This document shows, in pieces, positions 21,677 to 29,993 of a DNA stretch of 64,000 nucleotides. Position numbers and translations under genes: made by a program. The DNA is from Kluyvera genomosp. 3 (GTDB lineage: Bacteria; Pseudomonadota; Gammaproteobacteria; Enterobacterales; Enterobacteriaceae). The notes beneath the pieces were generated by a model. The model saw only the letters and a list, made by a program, of their open reading frames with translations. It was not told the origin of the DNA and ran no database searches. The stretch's first letter is position 1. The number at the start of each line of letters is the position of its first letter. Location of the stretch: the NCBI GenBank assembly GCA_002211745.1, contig CP022114.1, positions 1,054,001 through 1,118,000 of the forward strand, written 5' to 3'.

Positions 21677-22873
21677 TGTTGTTTGCCCCTCGCGATCTAA
21701 TGCCTGTAGCAGCATTCTTTTTGAAATAACGCCGACGTACTGCTGCTCTTCTCCAACAACCGGTACGGCGCAGGGGGCATGGCCCACATGAGAGAGCAAT
21801 TCGCTGAGTGGCGTTTGCGCATCGACGGCCAGTGGCTCATCAAGAAGCGCCGCGTCAATTCCCTGGTTGGCTTTTAACGCCTCTTTCAGGGAATCAATGG
21901 AGACAATACCGACAAACTTATTCCCGCGTTCGATGACGTAGCCGTATTCACGGTCATCATCCTGCAGTAATTTCAGCGCTGAGCGCGGGCCAAAGCCCGG
22001 TGTTTTACGGATCAGACCATCCGGATTACGGCGCGCAATATCCTTGGCGCTAAATACCTGGCTAATATCCACGCCGCGGAAGAAGGTGCGGACATAATCA
22101 TTTGCCGGATTATTCAGAATTTCATCCGGGGTACCGATCTGCACCACTTCGCCATTTTGCATAATGGCAATGCGATCGCCAATTCGCATAGCTTCATCAA
22201 GGTCGTGGGAAATAAATACCACGGTCCGCTGATGTTTGGCCTGTAATTTGACTAACTCATCCTGCATCTCGGTACGAATTAACGGATCGAGCGCTGAGAA
22301 GGCTTCATCCATTAACAGGATATCAGGGTTAATGGCCAGCGCGCGGGCTAAACCGACGCGTTGACGCATCCCGCCGGAGAGTTCGTCAGGATAAGCGTGC
22401 GCATAGTTTTCAAGGCCCACCTGGCGTAGCGCGTCCAACGCTTTCTCCTGGCGCTCTTTCACCGGCACACCGGCCAGATCCATGCCAAACGCGGTGTTAT
22501 CCAGTACGCTCATGTGTGGCATGAGGGCGAATGACTGGAAGACCATTGCAATTTTTTTACGGCGGACATCGCGAAGCTCGGCGTCGGATATTTTGGCAAT
22601 ATCCACGCCGTCAATCAGCACCTGTCCACGAGTCGGTTCAATCAGACGATTGAGAAGGCGTACCATGGTGGATTTGCCGGAGCCGGATAACCCCATGATG
22701 ACAAATATCTCGCCTTCTTCAATGGCCAGACTGGCATCTTTGACGCCAAGCGATAACCCTGTTTTTTCCAGAATTTGCTCTTTGCTGAAACCTTTGTCGA
22801 TATATTTAAATGCTCGCTGTGGATGCTCGCCGAATATTTTATAAAGATTCTTAATTTCTAATTTAACTGCCAT
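21669..22873 (-). CDS. proV: Glycine betaine/proline betaine ABC ATPase ProV (one-base frameshift at its 3' end)
   Basis: ProV is the ATPase of the ProU osmoprotectant importer. Visible motifs are Walker [10 protein letters not shown] (about residue 60), signature [10 protein letters not shown], Walker [15 protein letters not shown] and a C-terminal pair of CBS domains that sense ionic strength ([27 protein letters not shown]). Near 21686 a run of four C reads one short. Adding one base changes the read-through into REGANNNG plus TGA (complement of 21669-21671), restoring a separate 401-residue ProV, as in E. coli. Transcription comes from an osmotically induced promoter upstream. Confidence 0.96.
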
Positions 22874-22941
22874 GCAATATGAAATTTCCTGTTTTTAGTT
22901 TATGTCGATATGCTACCTGATGAAAATAATGACCTGTATAT

Positions 22942-22969
22942 ACCCTAGCATACTGAGACGATGTGACAA
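22942..22969 (-). promoter_or_regulatory. proU (proVWX) sigma-70 promoter
   Basis: On the minus strand TTGTCA (22969-22964) and TAGGGT (22947-22942) are 16 bases apart, about 70 bases before proV. The -10 TAGGGT and the downstream text CAGGTAGCATATCGACATAA match the E. coli proU P2 region. The AT-rich DNA from 22970 to 23270 is suitable for H-NS silencing, as known for proU. Confidence 0.7.
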
Positions 22970-23273
22970 CCCTCAATCTGTTCTCATCCGAAATAGCCGG
23001 TAGGGTGATATCGCTCTCATTTCCCATGATATAAGGGCTGAGCGCAAATTCGCGGTGGTTGATTTTTTTATAATTTAAGTCAGGAAATTTGGTCGAGATC
23101 TAAAAAATGCACTGAATATTTTCTGAAAAAATGGCGGCGATTATTTGTATGATGATGACGTTTTTTTAGGAAATATCCGGGTGAAAAATAAGGACGTGTT
23201 TTGCTGAATTAACGCGAAATATTCGAGATAAAATAATGCCCGTGCATGGCGATGATTCACGGGCACCTAGGGA

Positions 23274-23705
23274 CTACATCCGCATGCCAACGGCCAGGCG
23301 GTTAAAGGCATTCATCAGGCTGATGGCAAAGGTCATGTCGCTGATCTGCTCGGCGCTGAAGTAGGCCAGTAGGGGTTGATAGACGCTGTCTTCAGCGTGT
23401 GTTTCGGCGACGTACGTCAGATCTTCGGCCCAGGCCAGGGCGGCGCACTCCGCGTCGCTGAAGTGATTACTCACTCTCCATCCAGCCAGCGCATCTAATT
23501 TGGCTTGTTCAACGCCAGATTTACGCAGCGCTTTGCTGTGCATTTCCAGGCAGAACGCGCAGCCGTTGATTTGCGATACGCGTAAATACAGCAGTTCCAG
23601 CAGCGTACGCTCCAGCGAGCTTTTTTCCAGCGCGATACTGGCCTGTACCAGCCCGGCATAGACGTTGGGGCTGAGTTCACTATAGGGTTGGCGTAATGCA
23701 GTCAT
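23274..23705 (-). CDS. AhpD/carboxymuconolactone decarboxylase-family protein
   Basis: The intact 143-residue protein has the AhpD-like core: YLRVSQINGCAFCLEMHSKA with the redox pair Cys-x-x-Cys (about residues 49-52) and a nearby His, and the helical end FAISLMNAFNRLAVGMRM. Members of this family are thiol-dependent peroxidases or, less often, decarboxylases; the CxxC-x3-H pattern favours a redox role. It is divergent from a MocR regulator with a palindromic operator between them, so the regulator probably controls it. The exact substrate is unknown. Confidence 0.85.
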   Translation of the reverse strand: MTALRQPYSELSPNVYAGLVQASIALEKSSLERTLLELLYLRVSQINGCAFCLEMHSKALRKSGVEQAKLDALAGWRVSNHFSDAECAALAWAEDLTYVAETHAEDSVYQPLLAYFSAEQISDMTFAISLMNAFNRLAVGMRM

Positions 23706-23747
23706 TGTCTTTCTCCTCGTTCAAGATGCGATAAAAATAGCACTATA

Positions 23748-23793
23748 ATGGTCTTAGAAAGATGACCATATTAAGAGTAAAAAATAAGACCAT
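23748..23793. promoter_or_regulatory. Candidate MocR operator in the divergent promoter region
   Basis: ATGGTCTTA (23748-23756) is repeated as its exact inverse TAAGACCAT (23785-23793), with a further GACCAT half-site at 23764-23769. The sites straddle the region between the AhpD-like gene and the regulator, and the last one overlaps the regulator start codon. Three spaced half-sites are what MocR-type dimers are known to bind. Confidence 0.6.
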
Positions 23794-25138
23794 GAAGCAG
23801 AAGAGCGAACCGCGTTACCGGCAAATAGCTCGCCAGCTGAAGACGGCGATTGAACAAGGAGAGCTGGCGGCAGGCAGGCGTCTGCCATCGAGCCGTCTCT
23901 ATGCTCAGGAGCTTGGCGTTTCAAGGGTGACGGTGGAGAACGCCTACGGCGAACTGGTGGCACAAGGGTGGCTTGAGCGACGCGGACAGGCCGGTACGTA
24001 TGTAAGCGATCACTTAACATTGGAGGCAGCGCCAGTCGAGCCACTTGGTTTTGGTGGCGAACAGTTTCAGCCGCAACCGTTTCAACTGGGACTACCCGCG
24101 CTGGATCTCTTTCCGCGTGGAATATGGTCCCGTGTGATGGGCGTCGGCTGCGTACGCAAACGCGTTTTGATTTAGCGCTTGGCGACGTTTGCGGCGAAAT
24201 GGCGTTACGCCAGGCAATTGTTGAATACCTGCGATTGTCGCGAAGTATTGAATGTGAAGCTGAGCAGGTGTTTATCACCTCGGGCTATGCGGCCGCGATG
24301 AGCCTGACCTTACAAGCTCTGTCGGGCGTGGTGAGGGGATGTGGGTTGAGGACCCTGGTTTTCCGCTGATTCGCCCCACCATCGAGCAGGAAGGCGTGAC
24401 GCTGCATCCTGTGCCGGTCGATGGCGAAGGGATGGACGTTGACTGGGCGCTCAAACATGCCGCCAATGCGCGTTTTGCGCTGCTGACACCCGCGCATCAA
24501 AGCCCGACGGGCGTGGCGCTATCGTTGCCGCGGCGGCGGCAACTGCTCGACTGGGCTGCGCATCACCAGGCGTGGGTGATTGAAGATGATTACGACAGCG
24601 AGTTTCGCTATCACGGCAAGCCGCTGCCGCCGCTGAAAAGCCTGGATGCACCGCAGCGGGTTATTTACATCGGCACATTCAGCAAAGCGCTATTTCCGGC
24701 GTTGCGTACCGCCTGGCTGGTGGTGCCGATGCCGCTGGTGGCGGCGTTCCGCCGCCAGGCCCAACGCGTGGCCTGCCCGGTACCGCTGCTCTGGCAGCAA
24801 ACGCTGGCGGACTTCCTGCGCGAAGGTCACTTCTGGCGGCATCTGAAGAAAATGCGTCTTCACTACGCTCAGCGTCGGCGCTGGCTTGAAACAGCACTCG
24901 TGGCGCATGGTTTTCAGGTGGTGGAACAGCTGGGGGCATCCAGTTGGTGGTATCGGTCGACGGGGATGATCGAATGATGGCTCGCCGGGCGCGAGAGGCG
25001 GGCCTGGCGGTGCAGGCGATAACCGACTGGCGCATGGCTCATCCCGGAGATGTCGGGCTGATTATGAGTTTTACTAATATAGTCTCGCCGGTGATGGCCA
25101 ATGAACAGGTCGCGGCGCTGAGGCGAGCGATAAAATAA
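23792..25138 (+). CDS. MocR-type (GntR/aminotransferase) transcriptional regulator (three one-base frameshifts)
   Basis: The N-terminus is a GntR winged helix (MKQKSEPRYRQIARQLKTAI, RLPSSRLYAQELGVSRVTVE, about residues 1-75). It is joined to a fold-type I aminotransferase-like domain with VEDPGFPLIRP, TPAHQSPTGV, VIEDDYDSEFRY and the PLP-lysine motif YIGTFSKALFP. Breaks near 24138, 24331 and 24938 each need one G. The repaired protein is about 450 residues, normal for MocR regulators that use PLP as effector. I start at ATG 23792 because it begins the conserved region; an in-frame ATG at 23762 is possible. Several GNTR/MocR genes sit beside redox genes in this way. Confidence 0.88.
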
Positions 25139-25170
25139 AAACCCCGGAGCATCAAAGATACTCCGGGTAG
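25139..25170 (+). terminator. Terminator-like hairpin after the MocR gene
   Basis: ACCCCGGAG and CTCCGGGT pair around a CATCAAAGATA loop directly after the stop codon. The T tract is weak on the plus strand; the A tract upstream could serve the minus-strand ygaM. Confidence 0.65.
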
Positions 25171-25204
25171 ACGCGTTTTTATTATCAACATCGTTATGGT
25201 TATA

Positions 25205-25531
25205 TTATCGGCGCGATCCCAATAATACGCCAATAAAAATCCCCACTGCCGCGGCAGCGCTCACACTTTGCCACGGTTTATCGCGAACATAGCTGTCTGC
25301 GGTGTCAGCAACATCGCAGGCGCTCTGTTGTAAACGGCTGCGACCATGAATACGAGCGCGGGTTTCACTCAGCAACGCTTTGGCTTTGCGTCGTGCAGTT
25401 TCCACCTCATCTTTATTCTCGCTGGCCCAGCTCTTGAGAATATCCTCCAGGCTATCGGCTAATTGGCTGACATCGTTATGAATATCCTGAGCTTCATCTT
25501 CTGCTTCATTGCGGTTAAATAATTTGGGCAT
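25205..25531 (-). CDS. ygaM: DUF883 membrane-anchored protein YgaM
   Basis: The 108-residue protein is of the ElaB/YqjD/YgaM family. It has a long charged helix (EAQDIHNDVSQLADSLEDIL, ARRKAKALLSETRARIHGRS) and one C-terminal membrane segment (AAAAVGIFIGVLLGSRR). Relatives bind ribosomes at the inner membrane in stationary phase. I chose the ATG at 25531 (MPKLFNRNEAE) as best fitting the family; an in-frame ATG at 25543 adds four residues. It is divergent from ygaC, as in E. coli. Confidence 0.87.
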   Translation of the reverse strand: MPKLFNRNEAEDEAQDIHNDVSQLADSLEDILKSWASENKDEVETARRKAKALLSETRARIHGRSRLQQSACDVADTADSYVRDKPWQSVSAAAAVGIFIGVLLGSRR

Positions 25532-25681
25532 AACGTCCTCCACGAAATTTGCTGGAGCGTTAAGTGTAGGTCATCCGCTATAAATTGCCGTGATTTAACG
25601 TGTTTATGGATTTATCTGAAAGCGAGGCGAATACTGATTCATGTAAGGTGGCGATGCAGTAAAAGATGACGAGGAAAAAAT

Positions 25682-26027
25682 ATGTATCTACGACCTGATG
25701 AGGTGGCGCGCGTTCTTGAAAAAGCGGGCTTTACCATGGATGCGGTAACCGCCAAAGCCTACGGCTATCGCCGGGGGAAAATTATGTTTACGTCAACCGC
25801 GAAGCGCGGATGGGCGTACGGCGCTGATCATTCACCCGGCGCTCAAAGACCGTAGCTTTAAATTTGCCGAACCGGCATCTGATATTAAAGCGTGCGATCA
25901 CTACGAACAGTTTCCGTTGTACCTTGGCGGCGATGTTGAGCAGCATTACGGTATTCCGCACGGCTTTAGTTCACGAATGGCTTTAGAACGTTTCTTAGAT
26001 GGCTTTTTGGTGAGAATATCTAAATAA
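25682..26027 (+). CDS. ygaC: DUF2002 protein YgaC (two one-base frameshifts)
   Basis: A 115-residue protein appears after two repairs, and no long open frame is visible without them. ATG 25682 gives [20 protein letters not shown] and KAYGYRRG. G runs at about 25774-25778 and 25811-25813 each need one more G, giving [21 protein letters not shown]. The rest reads [20 protein letters not shown] and [19 protein letters not shown]. This matches E. coli YgaC, a Fur-regulated protein of unknown role. Length and position (between ygaM and alaE) agree. Confidence 0.85.
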
Positions 26028-26053
26028 GAGACTGGCATGGCCAGTCTCTTATT
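26024..26053. terminator. Bidirectional terminator between ygaC and alaE
   Basis: ATAAGAGACTGGC and GCCAGTCTCTTAT pair around ATG. The perfect 13-bp stem, with A and T ends on either side, serves both convergent genes. Confidence 0.88.
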
Positions 26054-26062
26054 ACCCTGCTA

Positions 26063-26512
26063 TCAGGCTTTCGCTTGGGTGTATTGCTCGACGCGGAACA
26101 AGCGACGGCAGAAATCGAGGAAGTAGCCGTAAGCGGCACCCATCACCAGCGATATCACCGCGTTTGAGCTAACCGCAGCGATAATCTGATGCCAATCGGC
26201 ACCCACGCTCAGCAGAATTAAGACGTATACCGGCGACTGGAAGGTCACGTACGCTAGCGGATCCGCCACTCTTTTCATCCAGCCAGCCGGGCTGATTCGC
26301 GCGGCCTGGCGCATGATGAAGTCACGGTAGATACCGTATGGCCATGCAATAATAATGTTCACTGGAATCGCCACCAGTCGAGACGAAAGTGACTGCTCGA
26401 AGGTCATTCCCGAGAGAAAAATTTCAATCATCATGTTCACGACGGAACAGTAGACCACCATGGCGAAAGTGTCTGCTGCCGCATGACGCAGGCGTGACTG
26501 CGCAGAGAACAT
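26063..26512 (-). CDS. alaE: L-alanine exporter AlaE
   Basis: AlaE exports L-alanine and relieves toxic accumulation from alanine peptides. The intact 149-residue protein begins [20 protein letters not shown] and has four hydrophobic segments. The family text is [20 protein letters not shown] and [11 protein letters not shown]. In E. coli the gene (formerly ygaW) lies between stpA and ygaC; ygaC is its neighbour here too, but stpA is missing. Confidence 0.95.
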   Translation of the reverse strand: MFSAQSRLRHAAADTFAMVVYCSVVNMMIEIFLSGMTFEQSLSSRLVAIPVNIIIAWPYGIYRDFIMRQAARISPAGWMKRVADPLAYVTFQSPVYVLILLSVGADWHQIIAAVSSNAVISLVMGAAYGYFLDFCRRLFRVEQYTQAKA

Positions 26513-26976
26513 CGGTATGCTCCTCGAAAATAAACATTAAAACTGAGAGAAAACGTGTTTTTTGGCGTTTTGGGTTGGTTTGTTCAACGCGTATAGGTTA
26601 TCCATCTGCAATAAAACAAACAACTAGTGAAATATTTTTATTTAATGCGTTTTTATCAATAAAATACTCTGTTTTTGGTTGTTTTTTAATCTGTGCGCTA
26701 TTTTTGTTTTCGATTCTAATTTTTGTCTTAAAAATCATTTAATTAAGCTTTGTTATCGAACGGTTAATTGTATTGGAAGCGCAGGTCTTTTTTGCTGTCT
26801 GCGCGCTAATGCTGATTTTATTGTGATTGTCGTCACTAATGGTGTTTTTATCTGACTTTAAGGTGTTTTTTTAGCATTAAACGCTGATGTGGTGTGTGGG
26901 AGGGTATGCGTGATTTATGGGTAAACATTCAGTTTCGTGAGAAGAGGCGGTGAGGCTGGCTCACCGCGGGGAGGTC
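26513..26976. other. AT-rich intergenic region without a recognisable gene
   Basis: About 460 bases of markedly AT-rich DNA separate alaE from the DUF2158 gene. The short ORFs here show no family similarity. In E. coli this place is occupied by the stpA gene, and I see no remnant of its coding sequence. Confidence 0.6.
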
Positions 26977-27159
26977 TTAGCAAACGCCAAAGTCGCCTTC
27001 TTCACGATACGGGGCGACGTCATCGTTTTTCAGCGTGTATTGCTTACCGTGCTCATCGCTGGCCTGGACGGCCACGATGCTGTCTTCGTGTGCTTCAATA
27101 ACCTTTAATTTTGGTCCGCCCATTTTCGGCTGAACCAGATCGCCAGGTGCAAACATCAA
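26977..27159 (-). CDS. DUF2158 (YodC-like) small protein
   Basis: The 60-residue protein reads MMFAPGDLVQPKMGGPKLKV, the opening motif of the DUF2158/YodC family (a small beta-barrel-like fold with a GG-P turn), and ends VAPYREEGDFGVC. A ribosome site AAAGGAG precedes it. Function is unknown in this family. It stands alone between alaE and ygaP, about 55 bases downstream of ygaP on the same strand, so it may be the last gene of ygaVP. Confidence 0.78.
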   Translation of the reverse strand: MMFAPGDLVQPKMGGPKLKVIEAHEDSIVAVQASDEHGKQYTLKNDDVAPYREEGDFGVC

Positions 27160-27214
27160 CGTGCTCCTTTGTTATCTCTTGTCTTCATTAACGTTGCCGC
27201 AGCAGCGATAGCGC

Positions 27215-27735
27215 TTATCGCCTGTTCCACGGCATCACGGCTAGCAGGCGCGCCATACCGCAAAATCCGGTCATCCCGGCCAGGGTTAAGCCTGCGCCCA
27301 CAAATGCGCTCAGCAAGAAGAAGGCGCTGGATACGCTATAACCCAGTACGACGCCCAGTAAAATTAGCACGCCTGCGGCGATCTGTACCTGGCGCATAAG
27401 GGGTAGCGGCTGTGTTTTATCCTCGACCATCGACAGACCCGCCTTTCGCCAGGCGTCGATTCCTCCGTCAACGATTTTGACTTCTGCTGGCGCGGCTGCG
27501 GCAACCAGTCGCGCCTCGTTGTTACGCGTGCGGTTGCCGGACTGGCAGTGAAAAATCACGACGCCACCGTCGGAAGAGGGTAGCGTTTGCCCTTTTTCGA
27601 TAGCGCTGAGCGGGAAGGGCGGGCCATGGGAATGTGTTCACGCACATACTCATCGGCATCGCGTATGTCGATGAGGGTGGCACCCTGCTCAATGAGCGTA
27701 AGCGCGGCTTGTGGGGAAAGATATTCAACGGACAT
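27215..27735 (-). CDS. ygaP: Membrane-bound rhodanese (thiosulfate sulfurtransferase) YgaP (one-base frameshift near 27620)
   Basis: YgaP is an inner-membrane rhodanese with a catalytic cysteine in an N-terminal cytoplasmic domain. ATG 27735 gives [18 protein letters not shown] and [17 protein letters not shown]. One missing C in a CCC run near 27620 is restored to give [15 protein letters not shown]. The active loop is FHCQSGNRT (Cys about residue 64). Two C-terminal membrane segments follow ([36 protein letters not shown]). Repaired length is 173 residues. It lies 13 bases after ygaV in one operon. Confidence 0.93.
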
Positions 27736-27748
27736 GTTCAGGTGTTCC

Positions 27749-28047
27749 TCAAGGGCAGAAAAGCGTTTTTAAGGTAGCGACGATCTGCCTCACCGCGTCG
27801 TTTTTAATCGAGTAGTGGATGCGTTGGGCAGCGCGCTGGCTGTCAATCAGCCCCTCCTCGCGCATGCGAGCGAGATGTTGAGATGTGGCTGACGGGCTTA
27901 AGCCGGTGACTCGCGCGAGCTCGCCGGCGCTGGTACCGGGGCATCGCACAGCATGCAAAGGATCAGTAGCCTGTGGGGGTTGCTCATCGCTTTCAGTAGC
28001 GTGGCGGCTTCACCGGCACGAGCCTGCAAAAAATCGATTTCGTTCAT
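27749..28047 (-). CDS. ygaV: ArsR/SmtB-family repressor YgaV (one-base frameshift near 27938)
   Basis: YgaV is a winged-helix repressor that responds to (per)sulfide and controls ygaVP and anaerobic genes in E. coli. ATG 28047 gives [20 protein letters not shown] and [20 protein letters not shown] after restoring one G near 27938. The helix-turn-helix reads [21 protein letters not shown]. Both cysteines thought to sense sulfur are present (LILCML and the C-terminal FCP). Repaired length is 99 residues, the family size. Confidence 0.92.
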
Positions 28048-28667
28048 ATCTTATTTTAGTGTTTTCTTAATTAAGTGAATGCTAAATCAAGGTTGTTCCA
28101 ATGACAAGCCCTGTTGTTCGAAGATGCTCTTAATGCTTAGCGTGATTATTATCAGAATTTAAAAAGTCCAGAGGGTTATGGTGTTCGGATTATTCTTACT
28201 TTGATTCATGTTCAGCATTTTTTGTTACGCAGATAATCTGATGTCATGCCTTGTGGTGTTAATTTCGTTAAATTTTAAAAGGTGGTGTTAATAATTGTTG
28301 GCCGTGCATTTGACACCGACACGTTGATAATCCTTTGTGGATAACATTTAGTGATAATTATCTATTTCTGCGAGTAAATAGAAGGTTCTTTTACGATATT
28401 TTTACGTAATTCTTTGTTGCAATGGTTTTTAATGTGGATATGATTAATGTCGTATTTCTAATGCACTTAATGAATTAGTGGTTAGTCTTAACTTAAAAAT
28501 AAAAAATACTCTCCGTCTTTATAAAGGCGCGGAGTGCGATTACTTGTTTAATACCCTGTGGATGGAATCGAAGATTAATAATCATGGAGGGCTTTACGGC
28601 GAGGCGCGGATAAATCGTTTTTACCCGGCAACCGTCAGCATCAATGTATATCAATCAGAGATGAAGA
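28048..28667. other. AT-rich region upstream of the fimbrial operon
   Basis: About 620 bases of AT-rich DNA lie between ygaV and the fimbrial subunit. An ORF at 28478-28750 overlaps the start of the subunit gene in another frame and has no signal peptide or family similarity. The stretch probably carries the fimbrial promoter. I see no clear invertible element with flanking inverted repeats. Confidence 0.5.
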
Positions 28668-29247
28668 ATGAAAACACAATTTCGTATTATGGCAAGTGTC
28701 ATCGGCTTAGTGGTATCGGGTGCGGTAGCCGCTGCTGGTGTGACCACTAACCCTGGTTCAACAGCGGGACGCAAGGTACAGGCGGGCAGGTTGAATTCAC
28801 CGGCTCCATTACGGATGTTTCCTGTAACGTCACCAGCAAAAGCGCCAATCAGCAGGTCGATCTTGGCAAATGGGCAAAATCCTATTTCACCGGGAGCGGC
28901 ATTGAGACGACCAAAACTGCCTTCCATATTAATGTCGAAGATTGCCCAAGTTCGGTAACTCAGGTTGCCGTACTGTTTGATGGTAATAAAGACAAAACTG
29001 ACTCGTCTCTGCTTGCAATTAACACGGGTACCGGTAACGCCACGGGTATCGGCATCAAGCTGTATGAAGAAAATCAAAGTAAACAGGTGGCTTTAGGAGC
29101 GGTAACGGATAAGCATCCGGTTACTGCGGGACATCTGGCACCGGCTCTGCCGATCTCACCTTCTACGCCGACTATAAGTCTACGGGCACTGCCGTCACTA
29201 CCGGGAATGCAAACGGTGTCGCTGACTTTAACATGGTTTACAACTAA
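28668..29247 (+). CDS. Fimbrial major subunit (two one-base frameshifts)
   Basis: This is a secreted pilin of about 193 residues after repair. The signal peptide is MKTQFRIMASVIGLVVSGAV followed by AAA. The mature part shows the type 1-like pilin pattern: GQVEFTGSITDVSC with the first disulphide Cys, SVTQVAVLFDGNKDKTD, and the C-terminal donor-strand end GVADFNMVYN with the penultimate Tyr. One base is missing near 28760 and one G near 29129. It is the first gene of a chaperone-usher operon. The family is type 1/F17-like; no specific name can be given. Confidence 0.85.
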
Positions 29248-29313
29248 TTAAAGCTCTGAGCAGAAGGTGCCTTCTGCTCAATCTCTCTTTTATTTTCTAA
29301 CTCTGGTTTTCCA

Positions 29314-29976
29314 ATGAATCGTTTTATCGCGAGCCTGGCTATTTCTTTATTCATAATCTCATCTGGCGCTCAGGCGGGATCGTTATGGCGGTACCCGCGT
29401 TATTTATGAAGAAGGTAAGCGTGAGGCATCTATTTCAGTGACGAATGCCGATAGCGCTACACCTTATTTGGTCCAGTCGTGGGTGGAAAATTATCTGACT
29501 ACGGATAAGGGGCAGCCACCGTTTATTGTGACTCCTCCGCTCTTTCGTCTGGAGCCTGAGCAGAAAAATGTGCTGCGAATTAATTACACCGGCGCGCAAT
29601 TACCTGCTGACCGTGAGTCCGTGTTCTGGTTGAACGTAAAAAGTATTGCCCCGACGCAAAAAGACGATGCCAATAAACTGCAGGTCAATATTAAATCGAA
29701 GTTTAAGATCTTTTATCGACCGAAAAATTTAGCCGGTGAGGCGGAAAACGCCTGGCAGGCGCTAACATTCCGTTCGACCGGGAGCCGTCTGGTTGCTCAT
29801 AACCCCACAGCCTATTTTGTCTCCTTCTTTTCACTGTCCGTTGGCGGCAAGAACTGGAGTCGCCAGGCATGATTGCTCCCTTCAGCGATCAATCGTGGCC
29901 GGTTAATCGTTCAGGCGTCGTGAAGTGGCGAGCGATTAACGACTTTGGCGGTATTACCGACTACGCGCAGCAGTAA
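29314..29976 (+). CDS. Fimbrial periplasmic chaperone, PapD family (three one-base frameshifts)
   Basis: This chaperone folds subunits by donor-strand complementation in the periplasm. ATG 29314 gives a signal peptide MNRFIASLAISLFIISSGAQA. The mature start is then GIVMGGTRVIYEEGKREASI once two G bases are restored (near 29380-29393). Conserved parts are YLVQSWVEN, FIVTPPLFRLEP and FWLNVKSIAP; the last two are the signature of the PapD family. A missing A near 29851 separates the end ELESPGMIAPFSDQSWP. Repaired length is about 222 residues. Confidence 0.88.
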
Positions 29977-29993
29977 CCTGACTGGCTCTCATT

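Noticed and set aside
20615-22873. A natural ProV-ProW fusion protein
   Set aside because: The normal ProV end and stop are encoded in the adjacent frame, and one base in a C run accounts for the fusion, in line with the error pattern of the window.
28478-28750. A 90-codon gene upstream of the fimbrial subunit
   Set aside because: It overlaps the start of the pilin gene in another frame, has no family similarity and no convincing ribosome site.
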